DNA of 42,234 bases from Ramlibacter sp. (GCA_030831585.1 JAURKV010000193.1:1-42234); one strand, 5' to 3'; counted from the stretch's first letter, positions 1 through 9,873 are shown. The notes: generated by a model from the sequence alone, not told the origin. Numbers and translations: made by a program.

Positions 1-2
1 CA

Positions 3-128
3 CGCCAGATCGCCAACCGGGCCCTGCACGAGATGCAGGACAAGGGCATTGTCCGTATTGGCTACGGCAGCATCGAGGTGCTCGATTTGCCGGCGCTCCA
101 GGCAATCGCTGCCGGGAACAACGAATAA
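3..128 (+). CDS. Crp/Fnr-family transcriptional regulator, C-terminal HTH fragment (5' end outside window)
   Basis: Frame 3 reads RQIANRALHEMQDKGIVRIGYGSIEVLDLPALQAIAAGNNE*, resembling the C-terminal winged-helix end of Crp/Fnr proteins; open to the window edge. Confidence 0.6.
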   Translation, partial: RQIANRALHEMQDKGIVRIGYGSIEVLDLPALQAIAAGNNE

Positions 129-132
129 AAGG

Positions 133-942
133 CTACGCCAGCCACCGCTTGCGGCGCTTGTAGCTCTTGACGTCGCGGAAGCTCTTGCGCTCGCCACCGC
201 CCACGCCGAGGTAGAACTCTTTCACGTCCTCGTTGCTGGCCAGGTCTTGCGCAGGGCCGTCCATCACGATGCGGCCGCTTTCCATGATGTAGCCGTAGTT
301 GGCGTAGCGCAGCGCCATGTTGGTGTTTTGCTCGGCGAGCAAGAAGGTGACCTTCTCCTTGTGGTTGAGGTCCTTCACGATCTCAAACACTTCTTCCACG
401 ATCTGCGGGGCCAGGCCCATGGAGGGCTCGTCCAGCAGAACCAGGTTGGGGCTGGCCATGATCGCGCGGCCGATGGCGCACATCTGCTGCTCGCCACCCG
501 AGGTATAGGCCGCCTGCGAAGTGCGGCGCGTCTTCAAGCGGGGGAAGTAGTTGTAGACCTTCTCCAGATTGGCGGCGACCTCAGCCTTATTCGTGCGGGT
601 GTAGGCGCCGGTGAGCAGGTTCTCCTCGATGGTCAGGTGGGCAAAGCAGTGGCGGCCCTCCATCACCTGCACCACACCGCGTTGCACCAGATCAGCCGGA
701 GAGAGGTTTTCGATGCGCTCACCACGCAATTCAATCGAGCCCTTGGTGACCTCGCCGCGCTCGCCCCTCAGCAGGTTGGACACCGCACGCAGGGTGGTGG
801 TCTTGCCCGCGCCATTGCCGCCGAGGATGGCGACGATGCTGCCCTCTGGCACCTGCAGGGACACGCCCTTGAGCACCAGGATCACGTGGTTGTAAATGAC
901 CTCAATGCCGTTGACGTTGAGGACGATGTTGGAGTTGGGCAT
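133..942 (-). CDS. livF: Branched-chain amino acid-type ABC transporter ATP-binding protein (LivF family)
   Basis: Walker A GGNGAGKTT, signature TSGGEQQMCAIGRA, Walker B LVLLDEPSMGLAP; adjacent to livK/M/H/G-like genes. Confidence 0.93.
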   Translation of the reverse strand: MPNSNIVLNVNGIEVIYNHVILVLKGVSLQVPEGSIVAILGGNGAGKTTTLRAVSNLLRGERGEVTKGSIELRGERIENLSPADLVQRGVVQVMEGRHCFAHLTIEENLLTGAYTRTNKAEVAANLEKVYNYFPRLKTRRTSQAAYTSGGEQQMCAIGRAIMASPNLVLLDEPSMGLAPQIVEEVFEIVKDLNHKEKVTFLLAEQNTNMALRYANYGYIMESGRIVMDGPAQDLASNEDVKEFYLGVGGGERKSFRDVKSYKRRKRWLA

Positions 943-1103
943 GATCTTCTCTTTACCAATCGAAAGCGCTTTACGACAGTGCTTTCACCAGCGCTTTCGA
1001 TTGGCGGCTGCGCTGCAGCCGCTGCCCCTCCCGCATGGCGGGAGGGGATCGGGAAGCTACCGTCAGACCCGGCAGACTGCCGCGCCTGAGCGGCCGCAGC
1101 CGA

Positions 1104-2450
1104 TTACGACTGGCAGTCTTTCACGTCACGACGCGAAAGCTTCTTGTCGGCCAGGTACTTCTCGGAGCCAGCCTTGACCATCGGCTTGATGATCTGGTCG
1201 TCGGCTTGGTACCAGTCGCTCAGCTGGCCCCACTTGCTGCCGTCCCACACATGGACACGGGCCCAGGTGGATCCCATGTGGTCTGCGCAGCTGGTCGACA
1301 ACGGACGCAGCATCCCGGTAAAGCCCAGGGCAGCCAGGCGCTTGTCGTCGAGATTCAGGTTCTCCATGCCCCAACGCACTTGGTCGGGGGTCATCACCTT
1401 GCCCTTGCCGAAGCGCTCTTGCGCACGGCGCACCGCCTCCACACCCAGCATGGCCATCATGGCGCCGCGGTTGTAAAGCACGGAGCCCACTTCGTCTTTG
1501 GGTCCGGTGCCTTGACCCTTGCCGTGCACAAGGGTGAGAACGTCCTGAATCGCCTTGTAGCTGGTGCCGGTGCCGTTGAGGGCCAGCGCGTTATAGCCCT
1601 TGGCGCCATCGCCCACGTCCTTGGCATCAGGCTCGGCGCCCGCCCACCAAACGCCGTACATCTTGTCGCGCGGGTAGCCGGTGGCTTGGGCCTCTTTGAG
1701 GGCGGTGGAGTTCATCACACCCCAGCCCCACAACAGCACGTAGTCAGGCCGAGCCTGACGCACCTGCAGCCAAGCCGCCTTTTGTTCCAGACCCGGAGCG
1801 GTCACCGGAATCAGGGGCAGGTCGAAGCCGTGCATCTTGGCCCGCTCCTGCAGCAAGGGAATAGGCTCCTTGCCAAAGGGCGAATCGTGATAGACCAGAG
1901 CGATCTTCTTGCCCTTGAGCTTGTCCCAGCCGCCTTCCTTCTTGGCCAGGTGCTGAATCAGGATGTCGGCGCCCGTCCAGTAGCTCCCCATCAAAGGGAA
2001 GTTCCACTTGAATGCGAGGCCATCTTGGGCGACCGACAGGCCGTAGCCCAGGGTCATCAGCGGGATCTTGTCGTTGATGACCTTGTCGGTCAGGGCGAAA
2101 GTGATGCCGGTGGACTGCGGCTCGAACAGGGTCACACCAGGACGGCTCTTGAGGCGCTCATAACACTCGACGCCGCGCGCAGTGTCGTAGCCGGTTTCAC
2201 ACTCTTCGAAGGTGATCTTGACGCCATTGATGCCGCCATCGCGGGCGTTGACCATCTTCAGGTAATCCTGCTTGCCGTTGGCCCAGGGCGTGCCGTTGGG
2301 GCCATAGGCGCCAGTCCGATAGGACAGCAGCGGGAAGAACTGCTCCTTGGCTGCCGCGGCAGCGGCGGGCTTGGCCTGAGCCAGGGCCAGGCTGCTGCCC
2401 AGGGCAGCCGCGGCCATCAAGGCGGCTGTGGCGAGCGTGCGAAGTTTCAT
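1104..2450 (-). CDS. livK: Branched-chain amino acid-type ABC transporter substrate-binding protein
   Basis: ORF 1104..2618; the most likely start is MKLRTLATAALMAAAALGSSLALAQA (signal peptide) at 2450. Periplasmic-binding type I fold, in an operon with Liv permeases. Confidence 0.88.
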   Translation of the reverse strand: MKLRTLATAALMAAAALGSSLALAQAKPAAAAAAKEQFFPLLSYRTGAYGPNGTPWANGKQDYLKMVNARDGGINGVKITFEECETGYDTARGVECYERLKSRPGVTLFEPQSTGITFALTDKVINDKIPLMTLGYGLSVAQDGLAFKWNFPLMGSYWTGADILIQHLAKKEGGWDKLKGKKIALVYHDSPFGKEPIPLLQERAKMHGFDLPLIPVTAPGLEQKAAWLQVRQARPDYVLLWGWGVMNSTALKEAQATGYPRDKMYGVWWAGAEPDAKDVGDGAKGYNALALNGTGTSYKAIQDVLTLVHGKGQGTGPKDEVGSVLYNRGAMMAMLGVEAVRRAQERFGKGKVMTPDQVRWGMENLNLDDKRLAALGFTGMLRPLSTSCADHMGSTWARVHVWDGSKWGQLSDWYQADDQIIKPMVKAGSEKYLADKKLSRRDVKDCQS

Positions 2451-2544
2451 GGTTGTCTCCTCGGTTTGGATGAAAGGCCGGTGGTCCGGTCGTGGGTTGC
2501 GGGTCGGAAATCGGAAATCAGAGATAGAGCCTAGCGAAAGGAAC

Positions 2545-3627
2545 TCAGTGCGGGAAGGGCCAGAGGCGAAGCTTTTGCTTGCCCGTCGCCCACAGGCGCG
2601 CCAGGCCATGCGGCTCAACGATCAGGAACCAGGCAATCAGCGCACCAAAAATCATGAACTCGGCATGCGACAGGCCCGCGGTGGAAATCTCCAGGCCCAC
2701 CAGGCCGGCCAGCAGCGGCAGCACCTGGCTCAGCACGATAGGCAGGATGATGATGAAGGCGGCGCCAAAGAAGCTGCCCATGATGGAGCCCATGCCGCCA
2801 ATGATCACCATGAACAGCAGCCGGAAGGACATGTCCACCGAAAAGGCGGCTGGCTCCCAGGTGCCCAGATAGACAAAGGCCCACAGGCCTCCGGCCACGC
2901 CGATGATGAACGAGCTCACCGCAAAGGCCGACAGCTTGGCGTACATGGGCCGAATGCCGATCACCGCTGCAGCCACGTCCATGTCGCGAATGGCCATCCA
3001 CTCGCGACCGACCGCGCCACGCACCAGGTTCTTGGCTAGCAGGGCCATCACCGAGACGAAGGCCAGGCACAGCCAATATTTGCTCTCGGCGCTCTCGATC
3101 GGAATGCCAAACACCTGCAGCCCAGCGGCCGACACTGAACCAGAGTCGGAATTGTTGGTGAGCCACTTGATCCGCAGGAACATCCAGTCGGCGAAGAACT
3201 GCGCTGCCAGTGTGGCCACCGCCAGGTACAGGCCCTTGACCCGCAGGGAGGGCAGGCCAAAGACGATGCCGAACAAGGTAGCGCACACGCCACCCAGCAA
3301 CAGTGCCGGAATCAGGGGCAGGCCGTCAATGCGCGCGAAGAAGTTGAAGGCGCCGTAGGCACCCACGGCCATGAAGGCGGCCGAGCCCAGGGAGATCTGG
3401 CCGCAATAGCCCACCAGGATGTTCACCCCCAGCGCGGCCAGCGACATGATCAGGAAGGGGATCAAGATGGCGCGGTAGAAGTAGTCGGTGACCAGCCCGG
3501 GAACCAGGGGCACCAGAAATGCCGCCAACACCAGCGCCAGAACGAGAACACGGTCCTGGGTAATGGCGAAGATCTGCTGGTCGGCCTGGTAAGAGGTCTT
3601 GAACTGGCCGTTTTCGCGGTAAAGCAT
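2545..3627 (-). CDS. livM: Branched-chain amino acid-type ABC transporter permease (LivM family)
   Basis: Multi-TM protein with GYCGQISLGSAAFMAVGAYGA and GGMGSIMGSFFGAAF motifs typical of LivM. Confidence 0.92.
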   Translation of the reverse strand: MLYRENGQFKTSYQADQQIFAITQDRVLVLALVLAAFLVPLVPGLVTDYFYRAILIPFLIMSLAALGVNILVGYCGQISLGSAAFMAVGAYGAFNFFARIDGLPLIPALLLGGVCATLFGIVFGLPSLRVKGLYLAVATLAAQFFADWMFLRIKWLTNNSDSGSVSAAGLQVFGIPIESAESKYWLCLAFVSVMALLAKNLVRGAVGREWMAIRDMDVAAAVIGIRPMYAKLSAFAVSSFIIGVAGGLWAFVYLGTWEPAAFSVDMSFRLLFMVIIGGMGSIMGSFFGAAFIIILPIVLSQVLPLLAGLVGLEISTAGLSHAEFMIFGALIAWFLIVEPHGLARLWATGKQKLRLWPFPH

Positions 3628-3637
3628 GGTTTTTTCC

Positions 3638-4567
3638 TCAGACCCGGTCGATGATTTTCTCTCCGAAGAGACCTTGCGGCCTGATCAGAAGAAAGCCGAG
3701 CGCCAGCACATACGCGAACCAGATTTCAATACCGCCGCCCACCAGGGGGCCGATGTAAATCTCGGAGAGCTTCTCGCCCACGCCAATGATCAGGCCGCCG
3801 ATGATGGCGCCAGGTACCGAGGTGAGCCCCCCCAAAATCACCACCGGCAAGGCGCGAAGGGCCACCGTCGCCAGCGTGAACTGCACACCGAGCTTGCTAC
3901 CCCAGATCATGCCGGCCACGAGAGCCACCACACCGGCCACGCACCAGACAATGACCCAGATACGATTGAGCGGAATGCCAATGGACTGCGCTGCCTGGTG
4001 GTCGTCGGCCACCGCACGCAGGGCCCGGCCGGTGCTGGTCTTTTGGAAGAACAGGGTGAGCAAGGCGACCATCACTGCAGCAATCGCGGCAGCAATCAAG
4101 TCCTCCTGGTTGACCATCACGCCGCCGTCGAAGACGCCCTCAAGCACCAACACCGGGTCTTTGGGCATGCCGATATTGATGGTGTAGATGCTCGAGCCGA
4201 ACAGGGTCTGGCCCAGGCCCTCGAGAAAGTAGGCAATGCCCAGGGTGGCCATGAGCAGCGTTGCGCCCTCCTGATTGACCAGGTGGCGCAGCACCAGGGC
4301 TTCGACCAGCCAGGCCACCACGAACATGATGGCCCCGGCAATGATGAAGGCCGCCAGATTGGCCAGCACCTTGCTGTCCAGGCCGGTCCACTCGGGAATC
4401 CACTCGGCAAAGCGCGCCATCGCGAGCGCGCCGAACAGCACCATCGCCCCTTGGGCAAAGTTGAACACGCCCGAGGCCTTGAAGATCAGGACAAAGCCCA
4501 GGGCCACCAGCGAATAAAGCATGCCGGCCATCAGGCCGCCGAGCAGGGTTTCAAGAAAAAATGCCAT
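3638..4567 (-). CDS. livH: Branched-chain amino acid-type ABC transporter permease (LivH family)
   Basis: MAFFLETLLGGLMAGMLYSLVALGFVLIFKASGVFNFAQGAM and GGLTSVPGAIIGGLIIGVGE motifs. Confidence 0.93.
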   Translation of the reverse strand: MAFFLETLLGGLMAGMLYSLVALGFVLIFKASGVFNFAQGAMVLFGALAMARFAEWIPEWTGLDSKVLANLAAFIIAGAIMFVVAWLVEALVLRHLVNQEGATLLMATLGIAYFLEGLGQTLFGSSIYTINIGMPKDPVLVLEGVFDGGVMVNQEDLIAAAIAAVMVALLTLFFQKTSTGRALRAVADDHQAAQSIGIPLNRIWVIVWCVAGVVALVAGMIWGSKLGVQFTLATVALRALPVVILGGLTSVPGAIIGGLIIGVGEKLSEIYIGPLVGGGIEIWFAYVLALGFLLIRPQGLFGEKIIDRV

Positions 4568-4579
4568 GGTGCTTGTTCC

Positions 4580-5413
4580 TCAGTGCGATGTGCCGAGGTA
4601 CGCGCGGATCACATCCTCGTTGTTGCGCACTTCCTCGGGCGATCCGTCGCCGATTTTCTTGCCGTAGTCGAGCACCACCACCCGGTCGGAGATGTCCATC
4701 ACCACGCCCATGTCGTGCTCGATCAGGACGACAGTGGTTCCGAACTCCTCGTTCACGTCGAGAATGAAGCGGCACATGTCCTGCTTCTCTTCGACGTTCA
4801 TACCGGCCATCGGCTCGTCGAGCAGCAGAACCTGCGGCTCCATCGCCAGGGCACGGCCCAGGTCCACGCGCCTTTGTAGGCCGTCGGGCAGCTGGCCGAC
4901 CGGCGTCTTGCGATAAGCCTGGATCTCGAGAAAGTCGATGATGCGCTCGACATGCTCGCGATGGGCAATCTCCTCGCGCAGGGCCGGGCCGATGCGCAAG
5001 GCCTGCAGAAACAGGTTGCTCTTGATGCGCAGGTTACGGCCGGACATGATGTTGTCCAGCACGCTCATGCCCTTGAACAAGGCCAGGTTCTGGAAGGTGC
5101 GGGCCACACCCATCTCGGCGACCTGGCGCGAGTTCATGTCCCGGAACTGCTGGCCGCGGAAGGTGATGGTCCCCTGCTGCGGGTGGTAGACCCCGTTGAT
5201 GCAATTGAGCATCGACGATTTACCAGCGCCATTGGGACCGATGATCGCGCGGATTTCGTGCTCGCGGACATTGAAGCTGATGTCGGTCAGCGCCTTCACG
5301 CCGCCGAAGGCCAGCGAGATATTCTGCACGTCAAGGATCACGTCGCCGATCTGGCGGCCAGCGGTGGCGTTTGCCGTCGCGTCGGTAGCGGGGGTGGAGT
5401 GGTCTAGGGTCAT
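4580..5413 (-). CDS. livG: Branched-chain amino acid-type ABC transporter ATP-binding protein (LivG family)
   Basis: GPNGAGKSSMLNCINGVY, LLLDEPMAGMNVEEK, VLIEHDMGVVMDISDRVVVLDYGKKI. Confidence 0.93.
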   Translation of the reverse strand: MTLDHSTPATDATANATAGRQIGDVILDVQNISLAFGGVKALTDISFNVREHEIRAIIGPNGAGKSSMLNCINGVYHPQQGTITFRGQQFRDMNSRQVAEMGVARTFQNLALFKGMSVLDNIMSGRNLRIKSNLFLQALRIGPALREEIAHREHVERIIDFLEIQAYRKTPVGQLPDGLQRRVDLGRALAMEPQVLLLDEPMAGMNVEEKQDMCRFILDVNEEFGTTVVLIEHDMGVVMDISDRVVVLDYGKKIGDGSPEEVRNNEDVIRAYLGTSH

Positions 5414-7347
5414 GCGGCCGCCTTCATCGGCTGGAAGGTCTTGGCGTCGGTGATCTTCAGGTCGGCGCTCACCTTGCCGGTACGGCCGTCCTCGAACTTC
5501 ACCTGGGTCTCGATGAACTGCTCGGTCTTGCCGCCATAGAGCGCGTCGATCAGTACGCCGTACTTGTCGGCAATGAAACCGCGGCGGACCTTGTTGGTGC
5601 GAGTCAGCTCGCCGTCGTCGGCGTCAAGTTCCTTGTGCAGCACCAGGAAGCGGTGAATCTGTGAGCCCGCCAGGCGCTCGTCGGCGGCCAGGTCGGCGTT
5701 GACCTTTTCCACACAATCGCGAATCAGCTCATAGACCTCGGGCTTACCCGCCAGGTCGGGGTAGCCGGCGTAGGGCAGGTTGCGCTTCTCGGCCCAGTTA
5801 CCCACCGCGTCGAAGTCGATGTTGATCATGGCGCAGACCTTGTCGCGCTTGTCGCCCAGGGCCACGGCTTCCTTGATGTGCGGGAAGAACTTGAGCTTGT
5901 TCTCGATGTACTTGGGCGCGAACATAGCGCCGTTGGCCAGTGCCCCCACGTCCTTGGCGCGGTCGATGATCTTGAGGTGACCCTGGGCGTCGAGAAAGCC
6001 TGCGTCTCCGGTGCGGTACCAGCCGTCGGCCGTCTTGACCTCGGCGGTTGCCTCGGGGTTTTTGTAGTACTCGCGCAGCAGGCCGGAGGAGCGCACCAAG
6101 ATCTCGCCATTGTCGGCCACCTGGATCTCCACGCCGCGGCAGGGCACGCCCACCGTGTCGGCCTTCACCTCGTGGTCAGGTTGCATGCAGACGAAAACCG
6201 CGGTCTCGGTGGACCCGTACAACTGCTTGAGGTTGATGCCGATGGCGCGGTAGAAGGTGAACAGGTCAGGGCCGATCGCCTCGCCCGCGGTGTAGGCCAC
6301 CCGCACCCTGGAAAAGCCCAGGTTGTTGCGCAGCGGTCCGTAGACCAGCAGGTCGCCCAGGGCGTACTTGAGCCGGTCGATGAGGCCCACCGATTTGCCG
6401 TCGCGCAGTTGCGGTCCGACGCGGCGCGCCAGATCCATGCAGGCGTGGAACATGCCGCGCTTGATCGCGCCGGCGTCTTCCATGCGGATCATCACGCTGG
6501 TGAGAAGCCCCTCGAACACCCGGGGCGGCGCGAAGTAATAGGTGGGACCGATCTCCTTGAGGTCGATGGTCACCGTGGCGGCCGACTCGGGGCAGTTCAC
6601 CACATAGCCGCAGGCCAGCCACTGAGCGTAGCTGAAGATGTTTTGCCCGATCCAGGCTGGCGGCAGGTAGGCCAGCACCTCCTCCTCGGCGGTCAGCTTG
6701 TCGAACTCGGCGCCAGCGCGAGCGCGATCGAGCAGCGACGCGTGCGTATGCACCACACCCTTGGGCGTGCCGGTGGTGCCGGAAGTGAAGAACATGGCCG
6801 CTGGCTCGTCAGCCTGGCCGCGGGCCACTTCTGCCTCGATGAACCGGGGATGCTGCTGCGCAAAAACCTGGCCGGCAGCGATCAGCTCGTCGAGCGAGGC
6901 GAGGCCCGGCTCGTCGTACTTGCGCAGGCCACGCGGGTCGTCGAAATAAAGCTGCGCCAACTGCGGGCACTGAGGGCGGATTTCGAGGAGCTTGTCGATT
7001 TGCTCCTGGTCCTCCGCGAAGGCAAAGCGCACCTCGGCGTTGTTGATCGGGAACACGCACTCGGCAGCTGCCGCGTCCTGGTACAGGGGGACGGGAATGG
7101 CGCCCAGCGACTGCGCGGCCAGCATGGTGGCGTAGAGGCGCGGCCGGTTGGCACCCAGCACCACCATGTGCTCGCCACGGCGCAGGCCGGCCTGGTGGAG
7201 GCCACAGGCAATTTGCTCGACGAGTTGCGCCAGGTGGGCCCAGGTGAGGGTCTGCCAGATGCCGTATTCCTTCTCGCGCATGGCGGCACTGTCACCGCGC
7301 TCGCGGGCATGCTGGGAAAGCAGCTGGGGGAAGGTCTCCAGGGTCAT
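5410..7347 (-). CDS. AMP-dependent synthetase/ligase, long-chain acyl-CoA synthetase type
   Basis: MFFTSGTTGTPKGVVHTHASL (P-loop), YGSTET, GWYRTGDAG, KDVGALANG; stop overlaps livG start (ATGA type). Confidence 0.9.
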   Translation of the reverse strand: MTLETFPQLLSQHARERGDSAAMREKEYGIWQTLTWAHLAQLVEQIACGLHQAGLRRGEHMVVLGANRPRLYATMLAAQSLGAIPVPLYQDAAAAECVFPINNAEVRFAFAEDQEQIDKLLEIRPQCPQLAQLYFDDPRGLRKYDEPGLASLDELIAAGQVFAQQHPRFIEAEVARGQADEPAAMFFTSGTTGTPKGVVHTHASLLDRARAGAEFDKLTAEEEVLAYLPPAWIGQNIFSYAQWLACGYVVNCPESAATVTIDLKEIGPTYYFAPPRVFEGLLTSVMIRMEDAGAIKRGMFHACMDLARRVGPQLRDGKSVGLIDRLKYALGDLLVYGPLRNNLGFSRVRVAYTAGEAIGPDLFTFYRAIGINLKQLYGSTETAVFVCMQPDHEVKADTVGVPCRGVEIQVADNGEILVRSSGLLREYYKNPEATAEVKTADGWYRTGDAGFLDAQGHLKIIDRAKDVGALANGAMFAPKYIENKLKFFPHIKEAVALGDKRDKVCAMINIDFDAVGNWAEKRNLPYAGYPDLAGKPEVYELIRDCVEKVNADLAADERLAGSQIHRFLVLHKELDADDGELTRTNKVRRGFIADKYGVLIDALYGGKTEQFIETQVKFEDGRTGKVSADLKITDAKTFQPMKAAA

Positions 7348-7519
7348 GGCTGTGTGTGTCCGTCATCCCGCCTGCGCAGGTGCGCCAACGGGTCGGACTG
7401 ATTCTTTCCCCGCTGCGTCCTGAAAACTGTTCGTGGCAGGACAGTGTCGGCTAGGGTTAACCCGAACTCGCGGCAAGCGCCGACGCCCCTTCACCCGCTG
7501 CTTGGGCTAGCGTGGATCG

Positions 7520-8671
7520 ATGCAAAACCGACACTTCTTTCGCAATCGGCGCGCGAGCGACGGGGGGCAGGCGGCCATCGCGGTCGGGCTGGCCATGAGC
7601 CTGAGCTTCACCCTGGCACTCGGTCAACCCGGCCCGCCTGCGCGCCCGAACGCCGGGCAGGCCTGTCACGCAGTCAGCCGCCAGGCCTGCGAGGTGGCCC
7701 ACGCGCTGGGCCGCGGGGTGAACCTGGGCAATGCGCTGGACGCGCCGCGCGAAGGCGACTGGGGCCTCCGGCTGGAGCCTGCGCTACTCGACCGGGCCAC
7801 CCGCCACTTTCAGACGGTGCGCCTGCCGGTGCGCTGGAGCAACCACGCCTCACCAGACGCGCAGGCGCGACTCGACGAGACCTTCGCCCGCCGGGTGGAT
7901 GCGGTGATCGACCGGCTGCTGGCTGGCGGCGGCTTTGTCATCCTGGACATGCACCACTACAAGCAGTTGACCGGCGGTCCAAGGCACCCGAACGAATTCG
8001 CAGTAGACCCGGCGGTGGTCGAGGCACGGCTGGTGAACCTGTGGCGGCAGATCGCCGCACGCTACCGAGACCGGTCGCCGAGATTGCTGTTCGAATTGCT
8101 CAACGAGCCGCAAGGGGAGGCAGGGGGCGCAGGGGGAAGCGCGCTCGGCGGCGCGCGCTGGAACCGGCTGGCGGCGCGGGCCCTGGCCGCGGTGCGCGAG
8201 ACCAACCCCGAACGGGTGGTGTTGATCGGCCCCGACGACTGGAACCACCCGCGCGGCCTCACCCGGTTGCGGCTGCCGTCGGACCGGCACCTGATCGTGG
8301 CCATTCACAGCTACGACCCCTTCGACTTCACCCACCAGGGCGTGCCCTGGCGCCAACCAGTGCTGCCCTTGGGCCGTCCCTGCTGCGACGCTGCCCAGCG
8401 CCAGACGCTGCGCGAGGCCCTGGACACCGCCACCGCCTGGAGCCGAACGGCCGGCGTGCCGCTTCATCTGGGCGAGTTCGGCGCCTATCGCGAGGCCCCC
8501 ATGGAATCGCGCGCGGCCTACGCCCGCATGGTGCGCGAGGAAGCCGAGGCCCGCGGCATCGGCTGGGCATGGTGGGAGTTCGCCTCGGACTTTTCGCCGG
8601 TGTGGGATGCGGGCAAGGGGGGGTGGGTGGAGCCGATCAGACGGGCCCTGGGTGTAGAGACCCCACGCTAG
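7520..8671 (+). CDS. Secreted glycoside hydrolase family 5 (endoglucanase/cellulase-like)
   Basis: N-terminal signal-like segment; GRGVNLGNALDAP, FELLNEPQGE (acid/base Glu), AIHSYDPFDFTHQG, HLGEFGAYREA (nucleophile Glu). Confidence 0.88.
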   Translation: MQNRHFFRNRRASDGGQAAIAVGLAMSLSFTLALGQPGPPARPNAGQACHAVSRQACEVAHALGRGVNLGNALDAPREGDWGLRLEPALLDRATRHFQTVRLPVRWSNHASPDAQARLDETFARRVDAVIDRLLAGGGFVILDMHHYKQLTGGPRHPNEFAVDPAVVEARLVNLWRQIAARYRDRSPRLLFELLNEPQGEAGGAGGSALGGARWNRLAARALAAVRETNPERVVLIGPDDWNHPRGLTRLRLPSDRHLIVAIHSYDPFDFTHQGVPWRQPVLPLGRPCCDAAQRQTLREALDTATAWSRTAGVPLHLGEFGAYREAPMESRAAYARMVREEAEARGIGWAWWEFASDFSPVWDAGKGGWVEPIRRALGVETPR

Positions 8672-8965
8672 TCAGCTACTGCCACGAACAATCAACTCGA
8701 AGCCGACATCGCAGCTGGGCACTTCAATAGGCTCTGCGCGCATCAATTGCAGCAGCATGTTGGCCGCCTGTTGCCCGATCAGCGAGCGGGGCGTTCGCAC
8801 CGTGGTCAGCGGAGGCACCAGTTGTTCGCCGCCAGACAAAGGGCCATGGTCAGGCCCAAGCCGCGCAGCACCAAAGCGGCCACCTCCCGGACGCAGTTTG
8901 TTGAAGAGATGAAGGCCAGCTGCGTTGCGGCCGAGGCGCTTGAACGCCAATGCATTCAGGATGCG
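8672..8965 (-). pseudogene. LacI-family regulator remnant (C-terminal portion only)
   Basis: Minus-strand frame reads LNALAFKRLGRN...VPPLTTVRTPRSLIGQQAANMLLQLMRAEPIEVPSCDVGFELIVRGSS*, a LacI/GalR C-terminus. The DNA-binding and most of the effector domain are absent; the frame runs directly into the LysR stop region. Confidence 0.7.
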
Positions 8966-9873
8966 TCCTGCTGTAGTAATGCTGCCTGCAGCAATTCTTC
9001 GGCGATACGCCCGGTTAACTTCAAAAGTTGGCGGTTCGCTTGTGATGACGACCCCCGACTGGGTACGACCAAACAGACCTCGGTTCTTAGGGTGGGGCTC
9101 AGGGGCAATGGAACGATATCGACCTTCCGGTCTGAAAGATTGCGGGCCATCTTTGACAGAACCGCAAACCCCTGATCTCTAGAGACCATATCGACAATCG
9201 TCTCGAGGTTATCGATCTCCATGGCGAATGCCGGGATCTTGTTGACACGTCGCATCGCCTCTTCGAGGGTATTGCGAATCGAGTTCGGCCGAGTAGGGGC
9301 AATGAGCGGGAGCTCGCCGAGGCTCTCGAGGGAAATTGGCGAGTGCCGCGAAAGAGATCTAGCGGCGCGGGGGGACGCCATCAAAAATAAATCCTCGTAG
9401 ACCAAGTGCGTCACGTTGACTAAGGGGCTTGGTGTCGGCTTGAAAACAATGGCCGCGTCCAACGACCCTGCGCACAGCTGCTCCATGAGAAATTTCGAGC
9501 GCCCCTGAATCACGCTGAAGTTGGCGCTGGGGTTAACGGCCCGAAGTTTGGCGATGAGCTGGCTGCCTATAGTCGCAGCAATGATGAACGGGAGCCCAAT
9601 CGCGAACCTGCCAGCTCCGCTCTCCTTGACTTCACTTTCAGCGACCTCAACCATCTCCAGAATACGCTGCGCGTGCTTTAACAAGTTCTGACCTGCTTCC
9701 GTCAAGGTGGCGCCGCGCCCATTTCGCACCAACAGGCGTTTGCCAAGGTGGTCCTCAAGGCCACTGATTTGCTTGCTCAGCGCAGGCTGGCTCACGTTCA
9801 GCACACCGGCGGCGCGGCTGAAGCTGCCGAGGTGGGCAACCATTGAAAAGTACCTGAGCTGGCGAAGGTCCAT
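8956..9873 (-). CDS. LysR-family transcriptional regulator
   Basis: N-terminal HTH MDLRQLRYFSMVAHLGSFSRAAGVLNVSQPALSKQISGLEDHLGKRLLVRNGRGATLTEAG. Confidence 0.93.
   Translation of the reverse strand: MDLRQLRYFSMVAHLGSFSRAAGVLNVSQPALSKQISGLEDHLGKRLLVRNGRGATLTEAGQNLLKHAQRILEMVEVAESEVKESGAGRFAIGLPFIIAATIGSQLIAKLRAVNPSANFSVIQGRSKFLMEQLCAGSLDAAIVFKPTPSPLVNVTHLVYEDLFLMASPRAARSLSRHSPISLESLGELPLIAPTRPNSIRNTLEEAMRRVNKIPAFAMEIDNLETIVDMVSRDQGFAVLSKMARNLSDRKVDIVPLPLSPTLRTEVCLVVPSRGSSSQANRQLLKLTGRIAEELLQAALLQQDAS

Noticed and set aside
1035-2534. 499-aa plus-strand ORF opposite the livK-like gene
   Set aside because: Antisense to a clearly recognisable substrate-binding protein; no domain signature.
7444-8730. 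428-aa plus-strand ORF overlapping the GH5 gene
   Set aside because: Overlaps the GH5 frame with Arg/Pro/Gly-rich low-complexity translation; GH5 has intact catalytic motifs and a signal peptide.
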